Shown in pieces: positions 1 to 12,016 of a DNA stretch of 64,000 bases. The DNA lies in assembly GCA_030844895.1 (NCBI GenBank), contig JAUTDX010000221.1:1-64000 (forward strand), given 5' to 3'. Below the pieces are notes generated by a model that saw only the letters and a program-made list of their open reading frames with translations, was not told the DNA's origin and searched no databases. How positions within the stretch are numbered: position 1 is the first letter of the stretch; each line of letters starts with the position of its first letter. Origin of the DNA: Ambrosia x helenae (taxonomy: Eukaryota > Streptophyta > Magnoliopsida > Asterales > Asteraceae). The position numbers were made by a program, and so were the translations under genes.

Positions 1-59
1 AAATTTTACACTTTTCATGGGTTAAATTCAGTCCATGTTGAGTTCGGTCCCATCGTTTT

Positions 60-350
60 GATCTTCCGGCCACTACCGATCAACCCCACCCCCCCCCCTC
101 CCCGATTCGAGAACCAAGCTTCGCCACTGATTTTTAAATTATATCGTGTCATGTAATATTTTGACTGAGATCAAATTTTTTATGGGGAGATGAATGCATG
201 TCATATGATTTGATCTTTGGCCACTACCGATCTCCCCCCCCCCCCTCCCTAATTCGAGAACCAAGTTTCGGGCCACTGATTTTAAATTATATAGTGTCAT
301 GTAATATTTGACTGAGATCAAATTTTTATGGGGAGATGATTGCATGTCAT
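60..350. repeat. Two-copy direct tandem repeat, unit about 140 bp
   Basis: Two diverged copies (about 60-203 and 211-350) share a C-rich tract, the phrase GAGAACCAAG, the block ACTGAGATCAAATTTTTATG and the end GGGGAGATGA. Copy 1 also contains the rc of CAGTGGCGAAGCTTGG, which resembles the termini of the CAGTGGCG MITEs found later in the window. A related phrase occurs near 23520-23575. No coding sense is visible. Confidence 0.75.
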
Positions 351-734
351 TTAGTTTTAAGCTATTTTTTAAAAATAAAATTGGTACTTAGCATTTTTTT
401 TATTATAAAGTTGGTTGAGGATTAAGTACACTTTGATATTTACTTTAGACGAGTTCAGATCAGTTTCAGGTCAGATTTGTGGACATGTTTAGCTATAAAA
501 CTAAAAGGCATGACCAGCTTGACCTGACTTGTTGCGGTTTTACTCATTTAATTGTTTGTCATAACTCAATTTGATTAGATACTTTGTGACAATAAAGATA
601 TAAGAGAAATGGGTTTGTTGTTTAAACATAGTTATTTTATAGAAATTTATATTTTGTTGTAGATTTTTAGTTTTAGTGTGTCAATTTGTAAAAGAAAAAT
701 CAAGTATTGATGTCATATTTCTATCAACCATGTG
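351..734. other. AT-rich intergenic DNA, nothing recognised
   Basis: No open frame, RNA gene or repeat boundary was recognised here. Confidence 0.5.
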
Positions 735-1085
735 AGTATGGCTGTAAACAAACCAAACGAACACGAACATAGACTTGTTCGTGTTCGTTTGTTAAGGAAA
801 TAACGTGTTCACGAACTGTTCATGAACACTTACCGAACGAGATTTGTTGTTCGTGTTTGTTTGTTAACAAAATAAGTGTTCACGAACTGTTCATGAACAA
901 TTACCGAATGAGGTTTTTGTTCGTGTTCGCTTGTTAAGGAAGATGAACATGTTCGTGTTTATTTGTCTTTAATTGTTAAATTTAGGTATCGAGCAAAAGG
1001 GAACAAAAAAAACACTTATGAACGTAAACGAACACAAACATGTATTAATGAACAAAACGAGCACAAACTAACACATATTAAATTC
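735..1085. repeat. Imperfect tandem, self-complementary repeat (about 70 bp period)
   Basis: About two and a half units of a roughly 70 bp motif, each with TTGTTCGTGTTCG, GTGTTCACGAACTGTTC and ACCGAACGAG. The sub-motifs GAACACGAAC and GTTCGTGTTC are mutually complementary, so the block can fold on itself. It lies 3' of the TSA pseudogene. It could be the inside of a MITE; no target site duplication was found. Confidence 0.6.
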
Positions 1086-1395
1086 GAAAATTCATTGCGA
1101 ACATTGTCCACCCAAATTATGCTAATCTAATTACCCAATATACTTGACATAATTTTGATCACTAAATTAATAATAAAATTTAATATCTGAATCAAAACAA
1201 CTTTTATAATAATCAGTTAACATCCTTTTAAATAAACTTACTTGTTGCCATCTAATGATTGTAAATTTATAAAACTACCCATTTTCATTTTCCAAAACAG
1301 AAATATCCAAACAAAATTGTATAAAGATGAGTCCTGATCAGACCACTTCAATTCTGATTGAAAATATAACACAAGATTTATTCAAGGTTGGTCCA

Positions 1396-4300
1396 TTAAA
1401 CCAATGCAGCTTTTAAAGATTTTGTGAACTCTTCAAGTTTTTTGAGGCCTTCCTCAGGGGACCCTGCTTCACCTAATATCTTCACCACAGCACTGCCCAC
1501 AATCACCCCATCAGCTCCCCATCCAGCCACCTGCATGCGATAACCAAAAGATCAAGCCAACAATATACCACGGCGTTGCTGATGTGGCATGGCATCCATT
1601 TTACGTCTTGTAGGATATGTAAAAAAAAAAATCGTTGTTTATGATCATTCTAATAGTATTAGTACGTCGCTATGATCGTTCCAACTTCCAACCAACCCGA
1701 CCTAAAAGTTACATGTTTTGACCCGTTGAACCCAAACACGCCATTATTTTTTATCCATGTCAAAGACATCTACCTAATCCGAACACACTTAAAATATTGT
1801 AACCTATATATGACATGTTAAACCATTACATTTGAAGTGGTCAAACAGGTGGTAAATGGGTTATTATCATTGAATATACAAACATGTGTTTAAACTTCAC
1901 GTCGGGTCAACTATATTTTCTTGAAACAAAAGTATCAAAAGTTAAACCGGTCAGACAATAACAGAGACTGACCTGTTTCACATGCTCAGGCTTTGATATG
2001 CCAAAGCCAACAGCCAGGGTTTACTCGATTCCTGTCCAAGAGCAAGCAAACATTATATTAAAGAGATTATTCAACAACCTAATATATCAATTTTCATCTT
2101 ATTGATAATATTGAATATGTAAAACAGTTGATAGTCTCAGCAGAACAAACCGCTTTGATTTCCTGCAGAAGAGATTGAACTTTTCCGCTTACTGAAAGCA
2201 CGAGCTCCAGTCACTCCGATAGAAACTCACCTGTAACATATTTTTAAAGTTTTACCAACGGTAAGATGAGTTGAAATTATCAACAAAAAAAAAGACTTCC
2301 CAATTTTTTGTCACTCTTAAGACATGGATTAAAATAAAACAATCGGTTGAATAAAATTAAGGGAACTTACAAGGTACAAAAAGCCCTCTGTAGCTTCGAC
2401 AATTGCTTTCATTCGATCTCTTGGAGTAGTGGGCGTTGTTAATAGCACCTAAACAAATAATAACAAAATAATGAATATATAGTATCATTCTATTTTAATA
2501 TTTTACATATAGTGTATTAAAACTAACATATGATATTACGTTTTTTTAAGGTGTGAACCTACCAACTCAATGTTATGCTTGGAAGCTTCCTGTCTTTAGA
2601 GCTCGGTTTCCTCTAGAGGGACATCTGGCACCACAAGTCCTAGTATAACACACACACACACATATTCTTAAAGATGATTTCATAACATGAGAGATGCACA
2701 TATGGCATGGTAAAAAAAAAAAAAAAACAGTACAAGGAGGATTGCATACAGAAAATTGAAGTCTAAACAATATTTACTACTTAATGTGGTATTTTTTTTA
2801 ATCAAAGCCCGAATGCTCAATGTATAGGTGACTCAATATGTATGTTAAGTAAGGAGTCAAAACAGGTTGGATACAAAACCTAATTTTAATATAAGTTATA
2901 TAACAATGCAATTTCTTTGACAAAAAAAAGCAATTTAAAAGGTTGTAAACATTTTAATTTTGACAACGTTTTAAACTGTTCAACCAATTTCATATTGAAC
3001 AATACCTTTTTTCACATTAATGGCTAGAAATTACCACCTCTAGTTTAACTAGTCAAATCAGCAATGAACCATTGACCATTATTATTATAGAATAAAAATC
3101 AAATATAATTTAGATTATAATTTACCATGTACTCCGACTTCTTTCACAGTAACCATGAACTTCCCCACTCCACGCTTAAGAATTGGGTTGTAATAAGTGA
3201 ACAAAGCAATTGGGCACGATAATTGTGGTATCACCTAAATGGAGTTAAAAAAAAAAAAGAGAGAGAGAGGCGATATTAGACTCTTATAGTGAAAAATCAC
3301 CTTGATTATACCAAAAAAAAAAACAATAAATCTGCTACCAAAATCATAACCAATAAACCATTCAAATCTTTGACCCATTTATTCAAGTGTGTGACATATC
3401 CTCCAAACAATATAACAAGAAGTAGGGTTTATCATGTTGTTGAGTTGTTCTTGAAAAAATAATAATATTTTATATAGGGTACCTCTTTCAACATTTTAAG
3501 AATTGCGTCGAGATTGGCCCTCTTGCCAAAGCCCGTGTGGCTGCAGCCTGCATGGAGAAATATAAAAAAAAAAAACTAACACTAAATGTCGATTTAGAAA
3601 AATTTTAATATTTAAACAATACATAACAAAATGATCAATCTAACCTGGATGACTGGTCCATCAGCCAATGGATCAGAATATGGAACACCCAATTCAATTA
3701 TATCAGATCCACATTTGTCGAGCACCTTCAATGCTTCTGCTGTTGTTGATAAATCAGGGTCACCAGCTGTGATATATGGTATGAATGCTACCTGCGGAAC
3801 ATACAAGAGCTGGTAAGAACACTAAATGCAGCAATTTCAACCCGCGCGCTTAAGCGCAAAGCGCACCTAGGCGCAAATCCGTGCGCCTTATGTAACCCTA
3901 GGCGAGCAGTGTACAAAAAGCGCAAGAAAAGCGCAAAAAGCGCATTTAAAAAGCGCAAGAAAAGCGTGCTTTTTGTACACATGATGTTTTTGTGCTTAAA
4001 AAAGTTATACATGTAGCTAAAAAGGTTATACATTTTAGTTAAATCATATATTATACCTTATTTGTATCTATATTTTGAGTAAATAATGCTAAAAACCTAT
4101 AGCATATATAAAAAAAATTATATAACTGTCTTGCGCCTCGCGTACGAAAAGCCCACCGCTTTTGCGCTTTGCGCCTTGGTTTTAGACCTCATCGCTTTTG
4201 TGCGCTTCGCGCTTTTTAAAACCAAGGACTTGGGTTATATTTTATCACTAACAGGTCAAACTGGGAATAAAACAGGCTAAAAAGAAAACGGGTCAAGACT

Positions 4301-5324
4301 CAAGTGCGTCCAACAAGTGGAAAGGTCACCCAATATTAGTTCTTGATGCAGATAGCCTCCTAAATCACTTTATACAGAAATTTATACAAATTACTGAAAT
4401 TATAACCTTGCAATTATATTTGACTCTTTCTGTAAAAAGATTAAAAAACTTTTGGGCAAAAGTGTTCAGCCTTCATTTCTCCCGTTCCATCCCTTTCCTT
4501 GGACTTTGCCAAGTCATCGCCTTTATATCAGGAATAAATAGAGCTTTTCGTTTTGTGTCTAAAGATTTTCTGTATTTGAAGTTAACGATGCTATAGTTTC
4601 GGATCGTAGTTCTTAATTTGCAAATTCAAACCTCGTCTTTGTTCAAAACAAATTTCAGATAACAAAAGCAAAAAAAAAAAAAACATTTTGTAAAAATTAA
4701 ACCTTAGCATTGTATAAATTGAAATTGATTAATGTTTAATTATAAAACCCAAATTTGAAACTAAAACCCTAATCCATTAATCACATTACAATCATAAATC
4801 TATAAAAAAAAAAAAAAAAAAAAATCCAAGCCAACACACTTCAGATAAAGGAACAGATTAATAAATCATTAAAAAAAGTAGATTAAAAAAAAAAACAAAT
4901 TGAAAATCTGAAACCCTAATTCATAACCCACATCACAATCATAAATCTACAATAACCAATCCAGTCAACAACAAAACAAAAGCATAAAACACAAACCAAA
5001 CAGCTTCAAATTAATAACTAACAACGAAGATTGAAGAAGAATGAGGAAGGTATAAACGAAGTTAGTTACCTTGCCATCTTGTTTGAGTTTGGAGAAGGTA
5101 TCGGAGAGACCGAGAGTGGGTGAAGAGACAGAGAGAGTAGCCATTGGAGGTCTGAATGATGATGATGATGATGATAAAGATAAGGATTTGTGAGGGAATG
5201 GAAGGGAGTTAGGCGATTGGAGACGAAAGAGAGAGTGGGTTTTGGTGTTGTAGTTGGTGTGATGAAGGTGAAGAAAAGAGACTGATTTGGAAGCAATTGA
5301 CGACGACATGCTGTTGTTGTTCAT
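1396..5324 (-). pseudogene. TSA1: Tryptophan synthase alpha chain, chloroplast type, unprocessed pseudogene
   Basis: The family cleaves indole-3-glycerol phosphate to indole and glyceraldehyde-3-phosphate in plastid tryptophan synthesis. Nine exons can be drawn with GT/AG borders: 5324-5070, 3791-3645, 3547-3483, 3234-3126, 2639-2563, 2448-2371, 2230-2151, 2031-1973 and 1530-1396. Exon 1 encodes a Ser-rich transit peptide. Exon 2 carries VAFIPYITAGDPD, the catalytic Glu of IIELGVPYSDP and the catalytic Asp of PLADGP. Exon 4 has CPIALFTYYNPIL, exon 6 has VLLTTPTTP, and exon 9 ends in GADGVIVGSAVVKI. Defects: exon 3 is one base short near 3515-3520; exon 5 has an in-frame TAA at 2598-2596; exon 7 has two single-base insertions (near 2225 and 2199); exon 8 lacks one base near 2017. 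Retained introns argue for a duplicated, not retroposed, copy. Several sequencing errors in one gene are the alternative, but neighbouring genes are mostly clean. Confidence 0.88.
3838..4224. mobile_element. GCGC-rich foldback MITE in TSA intron 1
   Basis: The ends are rich in alternating AAGCGC/GCGCTT words and the right end reads CGCGCTTTTTAAAACC. The same family lies in opposite orientation at 19399-19768, sharing TTGTACAC and a centre with TATAGGTTTTTAGCAT (seen here as its complement). Borders are approximate and no target duplication was found. Confidence 0.65.
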
Positions 5325-5869
5325 CTTGTGTTGATTTGATACTGTTATTTATTTGCGGCTTGGTTGAAAATGAAAACTATATAAAGGGGGTTTGTTTATA
5401 TATATATTTTTTCTATAGGGGAAAGTTAATTTAAGAACATCTATATTTCGTGCGAACCATGAGAACGACATCTAAAACCATTCAAATTCAAAATTTCTTT
5501 TTACACTTGTCTTTATTACTAAAATACAATCCCAAAAACACAATTTACGCGTAAAAAATTCAAACGTATACGGAAATAATTTGTTTTTACACATGTGTAA
5601 ATTTACTGTTTTTACATGTGTAAACTGCTTCATTTACACATGTGTAAAAGTTAATTTGAAAGTGTTTTTGCAAGAAAAGATGAATTATTTGGAAAGAAAA
5701 TTCATCTATTAATGTTGTATTTTGATTATAATGAGGTTTGTATTAAAAATTTTTTGATTTTGATTGATTTTTTTACTTGTTCTCACGGTTCTCATGATAT
5801 TTAGCGTTCTCAAGATAACCCTCCCCTTTTTCTATATATGTAACAACAACAAAAAAAAGGACATTATTC
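5325..5869. promoter_or_regulatory. Upstream region of the TSA pseudogene
   Basis: On the minus strand a TATA-like TTTATATAG (about 5390-5380) lies about 60 bases upstream of the exon 1 ATG. Beyond it the DNA is AT-rich, with a cluster of TTTACACATGTGTAAA palindromic words at 5584-5650. No other feature was recognised. Confidence 0.35.
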
Positions 5870-6062
5870 AGTCTGGTGGGAAGGTTTACCTCTTGGGAGG
5901 GTTTCTGTCTGGATTTGGTCTCAGGTTCGAATCTCACGTTCCACTGAAAAAATAACCGCTTGGGTTTGAAAGAAGAAACTCGTGTGGTGCTATGAGATTC
6001 AATCTTGGGTAGTGGTCGCTTTGCAACACAAGATTTACCGCTGAAACACTACTTAAAAAAAA
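5870..6062 (+). mobile_element. tRNA-derived SINE with poly(A) end
   Basis: A pol III B-box-like CAGGTTCGAATCTC (5922-5935) follows AGTCTGGTGGGAAGG, which resembles an A box. The unit ends in an A run at about 6053-6064. This fits a tRNA-derived SINE. Target duplication was not resolved. Confidence 0.55.
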
Positions 6063-7707
6063 AATACTGTAAATTATTGCTTGCTGGCTGATATCATTTC
6101 TAATTGTCAATTTAACTACTAGCACTTTTAACTTTACACTTTTTTTTTTTGTGTCACCTCCTAAGTATGATGCAAACTCCTTCTCGTATTATGTACAATC
6201 TTCTTGTTCTTTTTTTTTCTTTTTTTTTTATGAGAACATAATAACATATATTAAGAAAAACAAAAAGATGATTGTTATACTATATCCTATTACCCTGTAT
6301 AAAGTCGAAGTCGTGGAATACATAAAGTCGATATCCTATTTCTGGGTTAAACATAGGTCTAAAATGAAAGTTAAGTGTTGGTTTAATTGGTGTAAATACC
6401 CCTATAGACTTGATGTATTCTCGTTTTTGTGCTCTTGGGTCTTCTTTTTGAAGACGCTTGTGGCGTTGCTTTGGTAATGAAATTTAATTTCCAAAAAAAA
6501 ATCCTATTACCCTGTGTATTTATTAAAATTAAATAGACTATCTGTTATTACTTTTTTAACTTTTTTATTTATTAGATTGCATTGATATCTTGACTTAATG
6601 TGAAGTCATTTAATTGTATTCATTTAAATTTAAATTCCATGTATAGATGATCTCTCGGCTCCTTTTTAGGATAGACAAATCTCATATGACGTGATAAAAA
6701 TATGTGTATCATAAAATGAATAGGTCGTTTTTTTAGGATTTTTTTTAATAATCAACACTCGATAACTCATAAAACGTACTTCTAATTCTATGTGTGCACA
6801 TATTGCTTGAGTGGAGTATATGTACAACTTTGTCACTTTCTTATGACATTCTAAAGTTGTGATGTGAAGCTGGAAAAAAAAAAAAAAACAAAATTGGTAT
6901 CAAATTATATGTCATGATGATAATTGATTTAAGAGGTGTGTATGGTGTGGTAATTAATTGTCATTTATTAGCTAAAGTTTGTCCTGGTGTCTAAAAAATC
7001 ATAGGCTACATCTAACCGGCTTAGCAACATTTGTAATCACTGTTCGTAGCAACACCAATCAAAATACAAAAAAAGTTTGATTCTTACCAAACTGTCTACA
7101 TCTATGAATATATATATATATATATATATAGTATAAGGTTATATTGGAAACCCTTTTATCTGTTTAGGTTACCGTGTTCCTGAACCCGCATGATAAGGGA
7201 GTGTTCCCTAACTTGTTTTTTATTGTGTTACATTAATTTTGGTAAAGTAGGGGTTATAGTGAAGACGATTAGGGTGGTCTACGGTTGTGTTGGTGATGAT
7301 GTGTGACCGACGGCATACGAAGTTGAAGTTTGTGGCATTCCGATGAGGGTTTGGTAATCAAAATTCAGGTAATAATAGTAGATTCCGGCTACCAGATCTG
7401 CTTAGGTTCTGACAACCAGATCCGTGACAAATGGTGGTTGGTTTCGTTATTCCGGACTGTGGAGATAGGTTTTAAATTAGTGATAGTGTTGTCTCTCTCA
7501 AGAGAAGATTGCAGTTGGTCTTGTTGGTGATGGTGGTTTTGTGTACGTGGCCTCATGTCAGTGATGGTGGTTAATGTTAAGGGTACCAATGTTTCGTAGT
7601 TGGCAGTGTTTGACGGTGGAGGATGGTGCTTGGTGGTGGCAGGTGAGGGTAGGAGAGAGAGGGAGAGAGAGATACAGGGGCAGAGTGTGTGTGTGTGTGT
7701 TTTAAGA

Positions 7708-7749
<42 letters not shown>

Positions 7750-8139
7750 CATTTTTTTACATTTAATTTAATTTTTTTGTTGAAATATCTTTTTAAAATG
7801 GGTAAAAAGACTAAAATACCCTCATGTATTATGATTTAACCATAAAAAATAACTGAATTAGTGCCAAAGAACAAAACATGTATCATTTGGAAACATTAAG
7901 TACAAAAGTCATCAGTTTTAAAGACAAGGGACATCCGTTAAAATTTGGTATAAAGATAAAGGACAAAATTTGTAATTCAGTCTATGTTTTTTAAATTAGG
8001 TTAGGTTTACTTCTATCTAATGTTTTTACTTTTATTTAATGTTATGTTTTTTTTATTTACTTTATTTATTAATTTAAAATCAAAATGAAAGAAAAAAACT
8101 GAACCGAGCTAATATGGAGACCATCATGCCACCGTCCAC
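6063..8139. other. Intergenic DNA with (AT)n and (GT)n microsatellites
   Basis: Simple repeats: (AT)n at 7109-7132, (GA)n near 7651-7672, (GT)n near 7685-7700 and (TA)n at 7711-7746. The short open frames show no family resemblance. Confidence 0.5.
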
Positions 8140-8748
8140 CAAGGTTGTAAAAATCCCGACTAATCACCGATTACTCGGTGATTAATCACTAATCACCGAT
8201 TAATCAGTGATTAATCACTAGTCCTCACTTTACTGATTAATTTTGGGCTAATCACTCAATTAATTGGTGTTGCGATTAATCACCGATTAGTCGGACATAA
8301 AAACTCAAAATTAGGTAACAAATGGATTCGAATAGGTCAAAACTAGAGCAAATTGATCTAATAAAACAAGTTCTTACCTCAAAATTGGATGATAATCCAT
8401 AATTAGAAGCAAAATCGATGAAACTCCATGAATCCTAGTTGGGCTTGATGGTTCCGTATTACGAAAGAAGGAATAGGGAGGAAAAAATGGGATATGGTGA
8501 ACGATGGAGGTGATTAGGGTTATTTAAGTTTAGGTATTTTAATATTTAACCTCCCCTCCATATTCACTAGTTTATTTAGCCCACAAACTTCTAAATTTAT
8601 ACACATAAGGTATAAAATTAGCATTATATATGTAAAAATTTGGATAAATATATATAAAAATCCAATCCGATTAATCCTGAATAATCCCGATTAATACTTA
8701 GTCGGTACCCCATCGGCCGACTAGCGCCTAGCGAGTTCTACAACACTG
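8140..8748. mobile_element. hAT-type MITE with 8 bp target duplication
   Basis: The ends are CAAGGTTGTAAAAATC and the complement of CAGTGTTGTAGAAC. Flanking octamers are CCGTCCAC (8132-8139) and CCGTCTAC (8749-8756), one mismatch, as expected for hAT elements. The left interior is made of repeated TAATCACCGATTA words. The ends match those of the element at 36927-37264. Confidence 0.85.
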
Positions 8749-8839
8749 CCGTCTACACTATCACCACCCCGCAATTTTTTGGTCTTGAAGAGAAATTTCA
8801 CTTACGCTGAGGTAGATGCCACGTGTCCGTACCAAACAA

Positions 8840-9203
8840 GTCGTCGTCGTCATCATCATCATCATACTCAGTTAATCTCATCTATAGCAAAGCTAAGGTA
8901 GGGTCTGAGGAGGGTAAGATGTAGACAGCCTTACCTCTACCCCTAAGAATAGAGAGGCTGCTTCCAGTGAGACCCCCGGCTCGATGTGGTTTGGTATCAA
9001 GCCTTGGACATAAGGCACAAAATACTTAGCAATCAGGACAAACCCGATCGGTGCATGTACCCCTTTGTCTTTTGGCTATCCACGCCACCACATGATGCAT
9101 GATTAACGTCCGTCGTTTTTAACGTTATTTTCACGAAATTAGTAAAATAACGCTAAAACTAATGCAACTTTACTTTTGCCCCCAAGAGCCACACATATAT
9201 ACA
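8840..9203 (-). mobile_element. SINE copy A, 3' portion, split by the Helitron
   Basis: A minus-strand SINE of the Au/TS-like style: its 3' end reads GGGATTAACTGAGTATGATG-like with a trinucleotide tail (8840-8871), and the body carries a CTTCCAGTGAGACCCCC word and its complement. The 5' 27 bases lie at 18600-18626 on the other side of the Helitron. Flanking duplications TGTCCGTACCAAACAA (8824-8839) and TGTCCGCACCAAACAA (18627-18642) differ by one base. Copy B at 34349-34738 is uninterrupted. Confidence 0.88.
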
Positions 9204-9460
9204 CTAGTAGGAATGCCCGCGCGTTGCCGCGGGTGTTTTTATTTTTTTGTTGCATGTTTTGTTGCAAGTTTCACTTTATTTATAAAATTCATTTGCTAAT
9301 TCAACTAATACATCAATTTTCAAACAACAATTACTATAAACCAAAGAATTAACATTAAAAACAAAAACATAATAGATGGTAAATGACATTATCATATATA
9401 ACTCATTACAAAACTGCACTTCAGCATGCTTTTGTGTAAATTAGTAACAATAATATAGTA

Positions 9461-10144
9461 CTGAGGTCAGCTTATATAGACTGTTATCAGTAACAACAAA
9501 ACAAGCTTCCAAAAGCATCTCCATCTCCTCAATGTTTTGCTTGCCACTTTCTGAACTCTTCATGCTATCAGGCCTGCTCCTTGCAAAGCTAATAGATTTT
9601 TCAAGCTTAGGTGAAGAAACTGGACATACTGGATCTGAAACAGATTGTGGATCATCAGTTGACTTGTATCCCATCATAGATTAATCTTCACCATAAGATA
9701 AAGAATCCATCCTCATTTCTTCTCAGTTAGGTACTTTTCAGCCATATCTCCATCATCATCATCATCATCCATAAGCTTCCCTATTTCATCTCTTACCTGT
9801 ATGAAAATTGATGTTATTACAATAATGGATGAGAGGTCAAACATCAAAGTCAATGAAAGTTAAGAGACTTAAGTACCTTTTGTACCCTGCGAGTCAATCC
9901 AACAAGTCTGCTTTTCAGCCTACGAACAAGTTCTAGGTTTAAAGTACAGATTGTTGATGTAAGTTCATGTAGCAATGGATATGCTTTGATTTCTAGTTCT
10001 GCTGCTTGGTGAGCAAATTAGAAGATTACTCTTATCTTTGTTATATAAAATTAACATCATAACTTAATACGAGATCACACCTGTGTTAAGAAATGTAGAA
10101 GCCGCTTCAAGAGCGATTTCTAGAGCCTTGAACTCAAAAGGTAA
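9461..10144 (-). pseudogene. MRS2: MRS2/MGT magnesium transporter fragment captured by the Helitron
   Basis: MRS2 proteins are CorA-like Mg2+ channels; plant members resemble MRS2-1/MRS2-10. Three consecutive exons remain. At 10144-10081: LPFEFKALEIALEAASTFLN. At 10004-9877, intact: AAELEIKAYPLLHEL through KSRLVGLTRRVQK. From 9796 down: VRDEIGKLMDDDDDDGDMA and YLTEK. A one-base shift near 9715-9720 and an in-frame TAA (9683-9681) follow. Similarity resumes with PVCPVSSPKLEKSISFARSR and EEMEMLLEACFVVTD, then ends abruptly after YKLTS near 9461. The first part of the protein and both membrane helices with the GMN motif are missing, so no channel can be made. Donor and acceptor sites are retained, showing DNA-level capture. 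Confidence 0.88.
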
Positions 10145-10390
10145 ATAATCCAATGATGTCTTCCTAGATAAAATCCATACTCTCTGCCTGCCAAACATCA
10201 CCTGCACCTGTAACTTTCAATCTCTTCAGCACCTGCACCTGCACTTCATAAATTAGTTTCATATAATCAAAGGAAGCCCCGATAGTATTTATAGATTAAA
10301 AAAACGCCTAAAACACAAAATTCTGCCAATGAAGACATACAATTAATCAATTACTAATACCAACTTAACTAAATCCCAATGAACTAAATA

Positions 10391-10808
10391 CAACTTTGGG
10401 GGGTTGGAAGGCAGCAGTCCCAACTTGCAACTTGTACCACAGCAGTCCCAACTTGTCAACCATTTTATTTGGTTGGTCCCAAACTAACCTCAGTTAGTTT
10501 TTCCAGTTAAGTGCCACGTAGGCATCCTACGTGGCAGTCCATGTGGCAAAATCTGTCCCACTTGGCAAAAAAAACGTGGGCCCACATGTTCATGTGTCTT
10601 TGTCTTTTTATTTAATATATATCTATATTATACCAATCTATGTGTATATACACATATAAACATAGAGAGAAAGAGAGAAAGAGAGAGAGAGAGAGAGAGT
10701 AACAGAGGAGAGAGGAGTAGGGTCTCCGGCAACCACCATCTACGGTGGCCTCCGACGAAAACCGACCCCACACCCCCTTTATCTAGAGACGAGAAGCAGT
10801 GGAGGAGG

Positions 10809-10859
<51 letters not shown>

Positions 10860-11709
10860 GTAAAGGGGGAACTAGAGGAAGAAGGAGGAGATCGAAGGAG
10901 GGGAGCCATCGGCCGACACTTTTGGACTCGGAAGCTGAGAAGAATGGTGGGTTCAGGTGGTGACGTATGACGCCGGGTGACGATTGTCCAGGTTAGGGTT
11001 TTAATTAAGGTCTCAGTTAAGGGCACAATTAGAGTTGGAGATGGTTGTTTTGGTTCCGGTCTGGAGAGGTGACGAGGGATTATTGTTGATGGTGACGAGG
11101 GATTATTGTTGATGGTGGTTGTGGTTCAGATGGCGGCGGTGGCGGTGGTTGATGGTGACGAGGGATTATTGTTGATGGTGGTTGTGGTTCAGTTGGCGGT
11201 GGCTACAGAGGATGGTTGGTTGTTGACACAAGGTTCGGGTCAAGAGTCGGGTCAAGGAGACGGGGGTCACGAGGTCGGGTCAACAGAGGAGGAGGATGAG
11301 GGAGGGTGGTGGTGGTGGTGTTTGTGGTGGTGGTGGTGGGTGTCGTCGGAGATGGTGGTGGTGGACGGTGGTGGCAGGTGGTTGTTGTGGTGAAGATGAT
11401 GAAGATGTATGGGTATATATATATATATATATATATATAAATTCTTTTTTATTATTATTTAAAGATTTTTTTAAATAATTAATAGATTTTTTTTAATTGA
11501 AAAACAAGTGGGACCCACGTTTTTTTGCCAACTGGACAGATTTTGCCACGTAGGACTGCCACGTGGGATGCCCACGTGGCATTTAACAGAAAAAGTTAAC
11601 CTCAGTTAGTCTGGGACCAACCAAGTTAAATAGTTGACAAGTTGGGACTGCTGTGGTACAAGTTGCAAGTTGGGAGTGCTGTCTTCCAACCCCCCCCCCC
11701 CCAAAGTTG
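10391..11709. mobile_element. Foldback (Mutator-like) element with about 195 bp terminal inverted repeats
   Basis: Inverted arms at about 10391-10586 and 11502-11709 share CAACTTTGGGG, GTTGGAAG-CAGCA, GTCCCAACTTG and CCACGTAGG. The middle holds (GA)n tracts (10665-10699, 10815-10852), a short direct repeat of GTGACGAGGGATTATTGTTG (three times at 11070-11180), GGT-rich DNA and (AT)n at 11416-11439. Long arms suit a non-autonomous Mutator-like element, but no 9-11 bp target duplication was found. It lies between the two captured gene fragments in the Helitron. Confidence 0.75.
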
Positions 11710-12016
11710 GGATTATTAGATTCCATTTCCCCTATTTTTTTTACTACTTTTGAACACCAGATAATATGCAAATAAGTGAATAACATCACGATGAAGTTAC
11801 TCTTTACCGTTATCTAATGTACAGTTATACATATTGTTGGATATAAAGTTTATTCCGATTATCAATTGTTTAAGACAATCGGGTATTAACAAGGATGATT
11901 TTGATGTCTTATATGTTACGTATAAAGTTAGAAAAAAAAAGCATGATAAAGGCGAAGCTAAGTGCCAAAGTGGAATCAATTAGTTAAAGTTGAACATTAA
12001 TGCAGGATAGAGATAC

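Noticed and set aside
5573..5650. Repeated TTTACACATGTG palindromes
   Set aside because: Short and local; too little structure to call an element.
10628..11478. Several open frames rich in Ser/Leu or Gly/Val
   Set aside because: They are translations of (GA)n, (GGT)n and (AT)n tracts within the foldback element.
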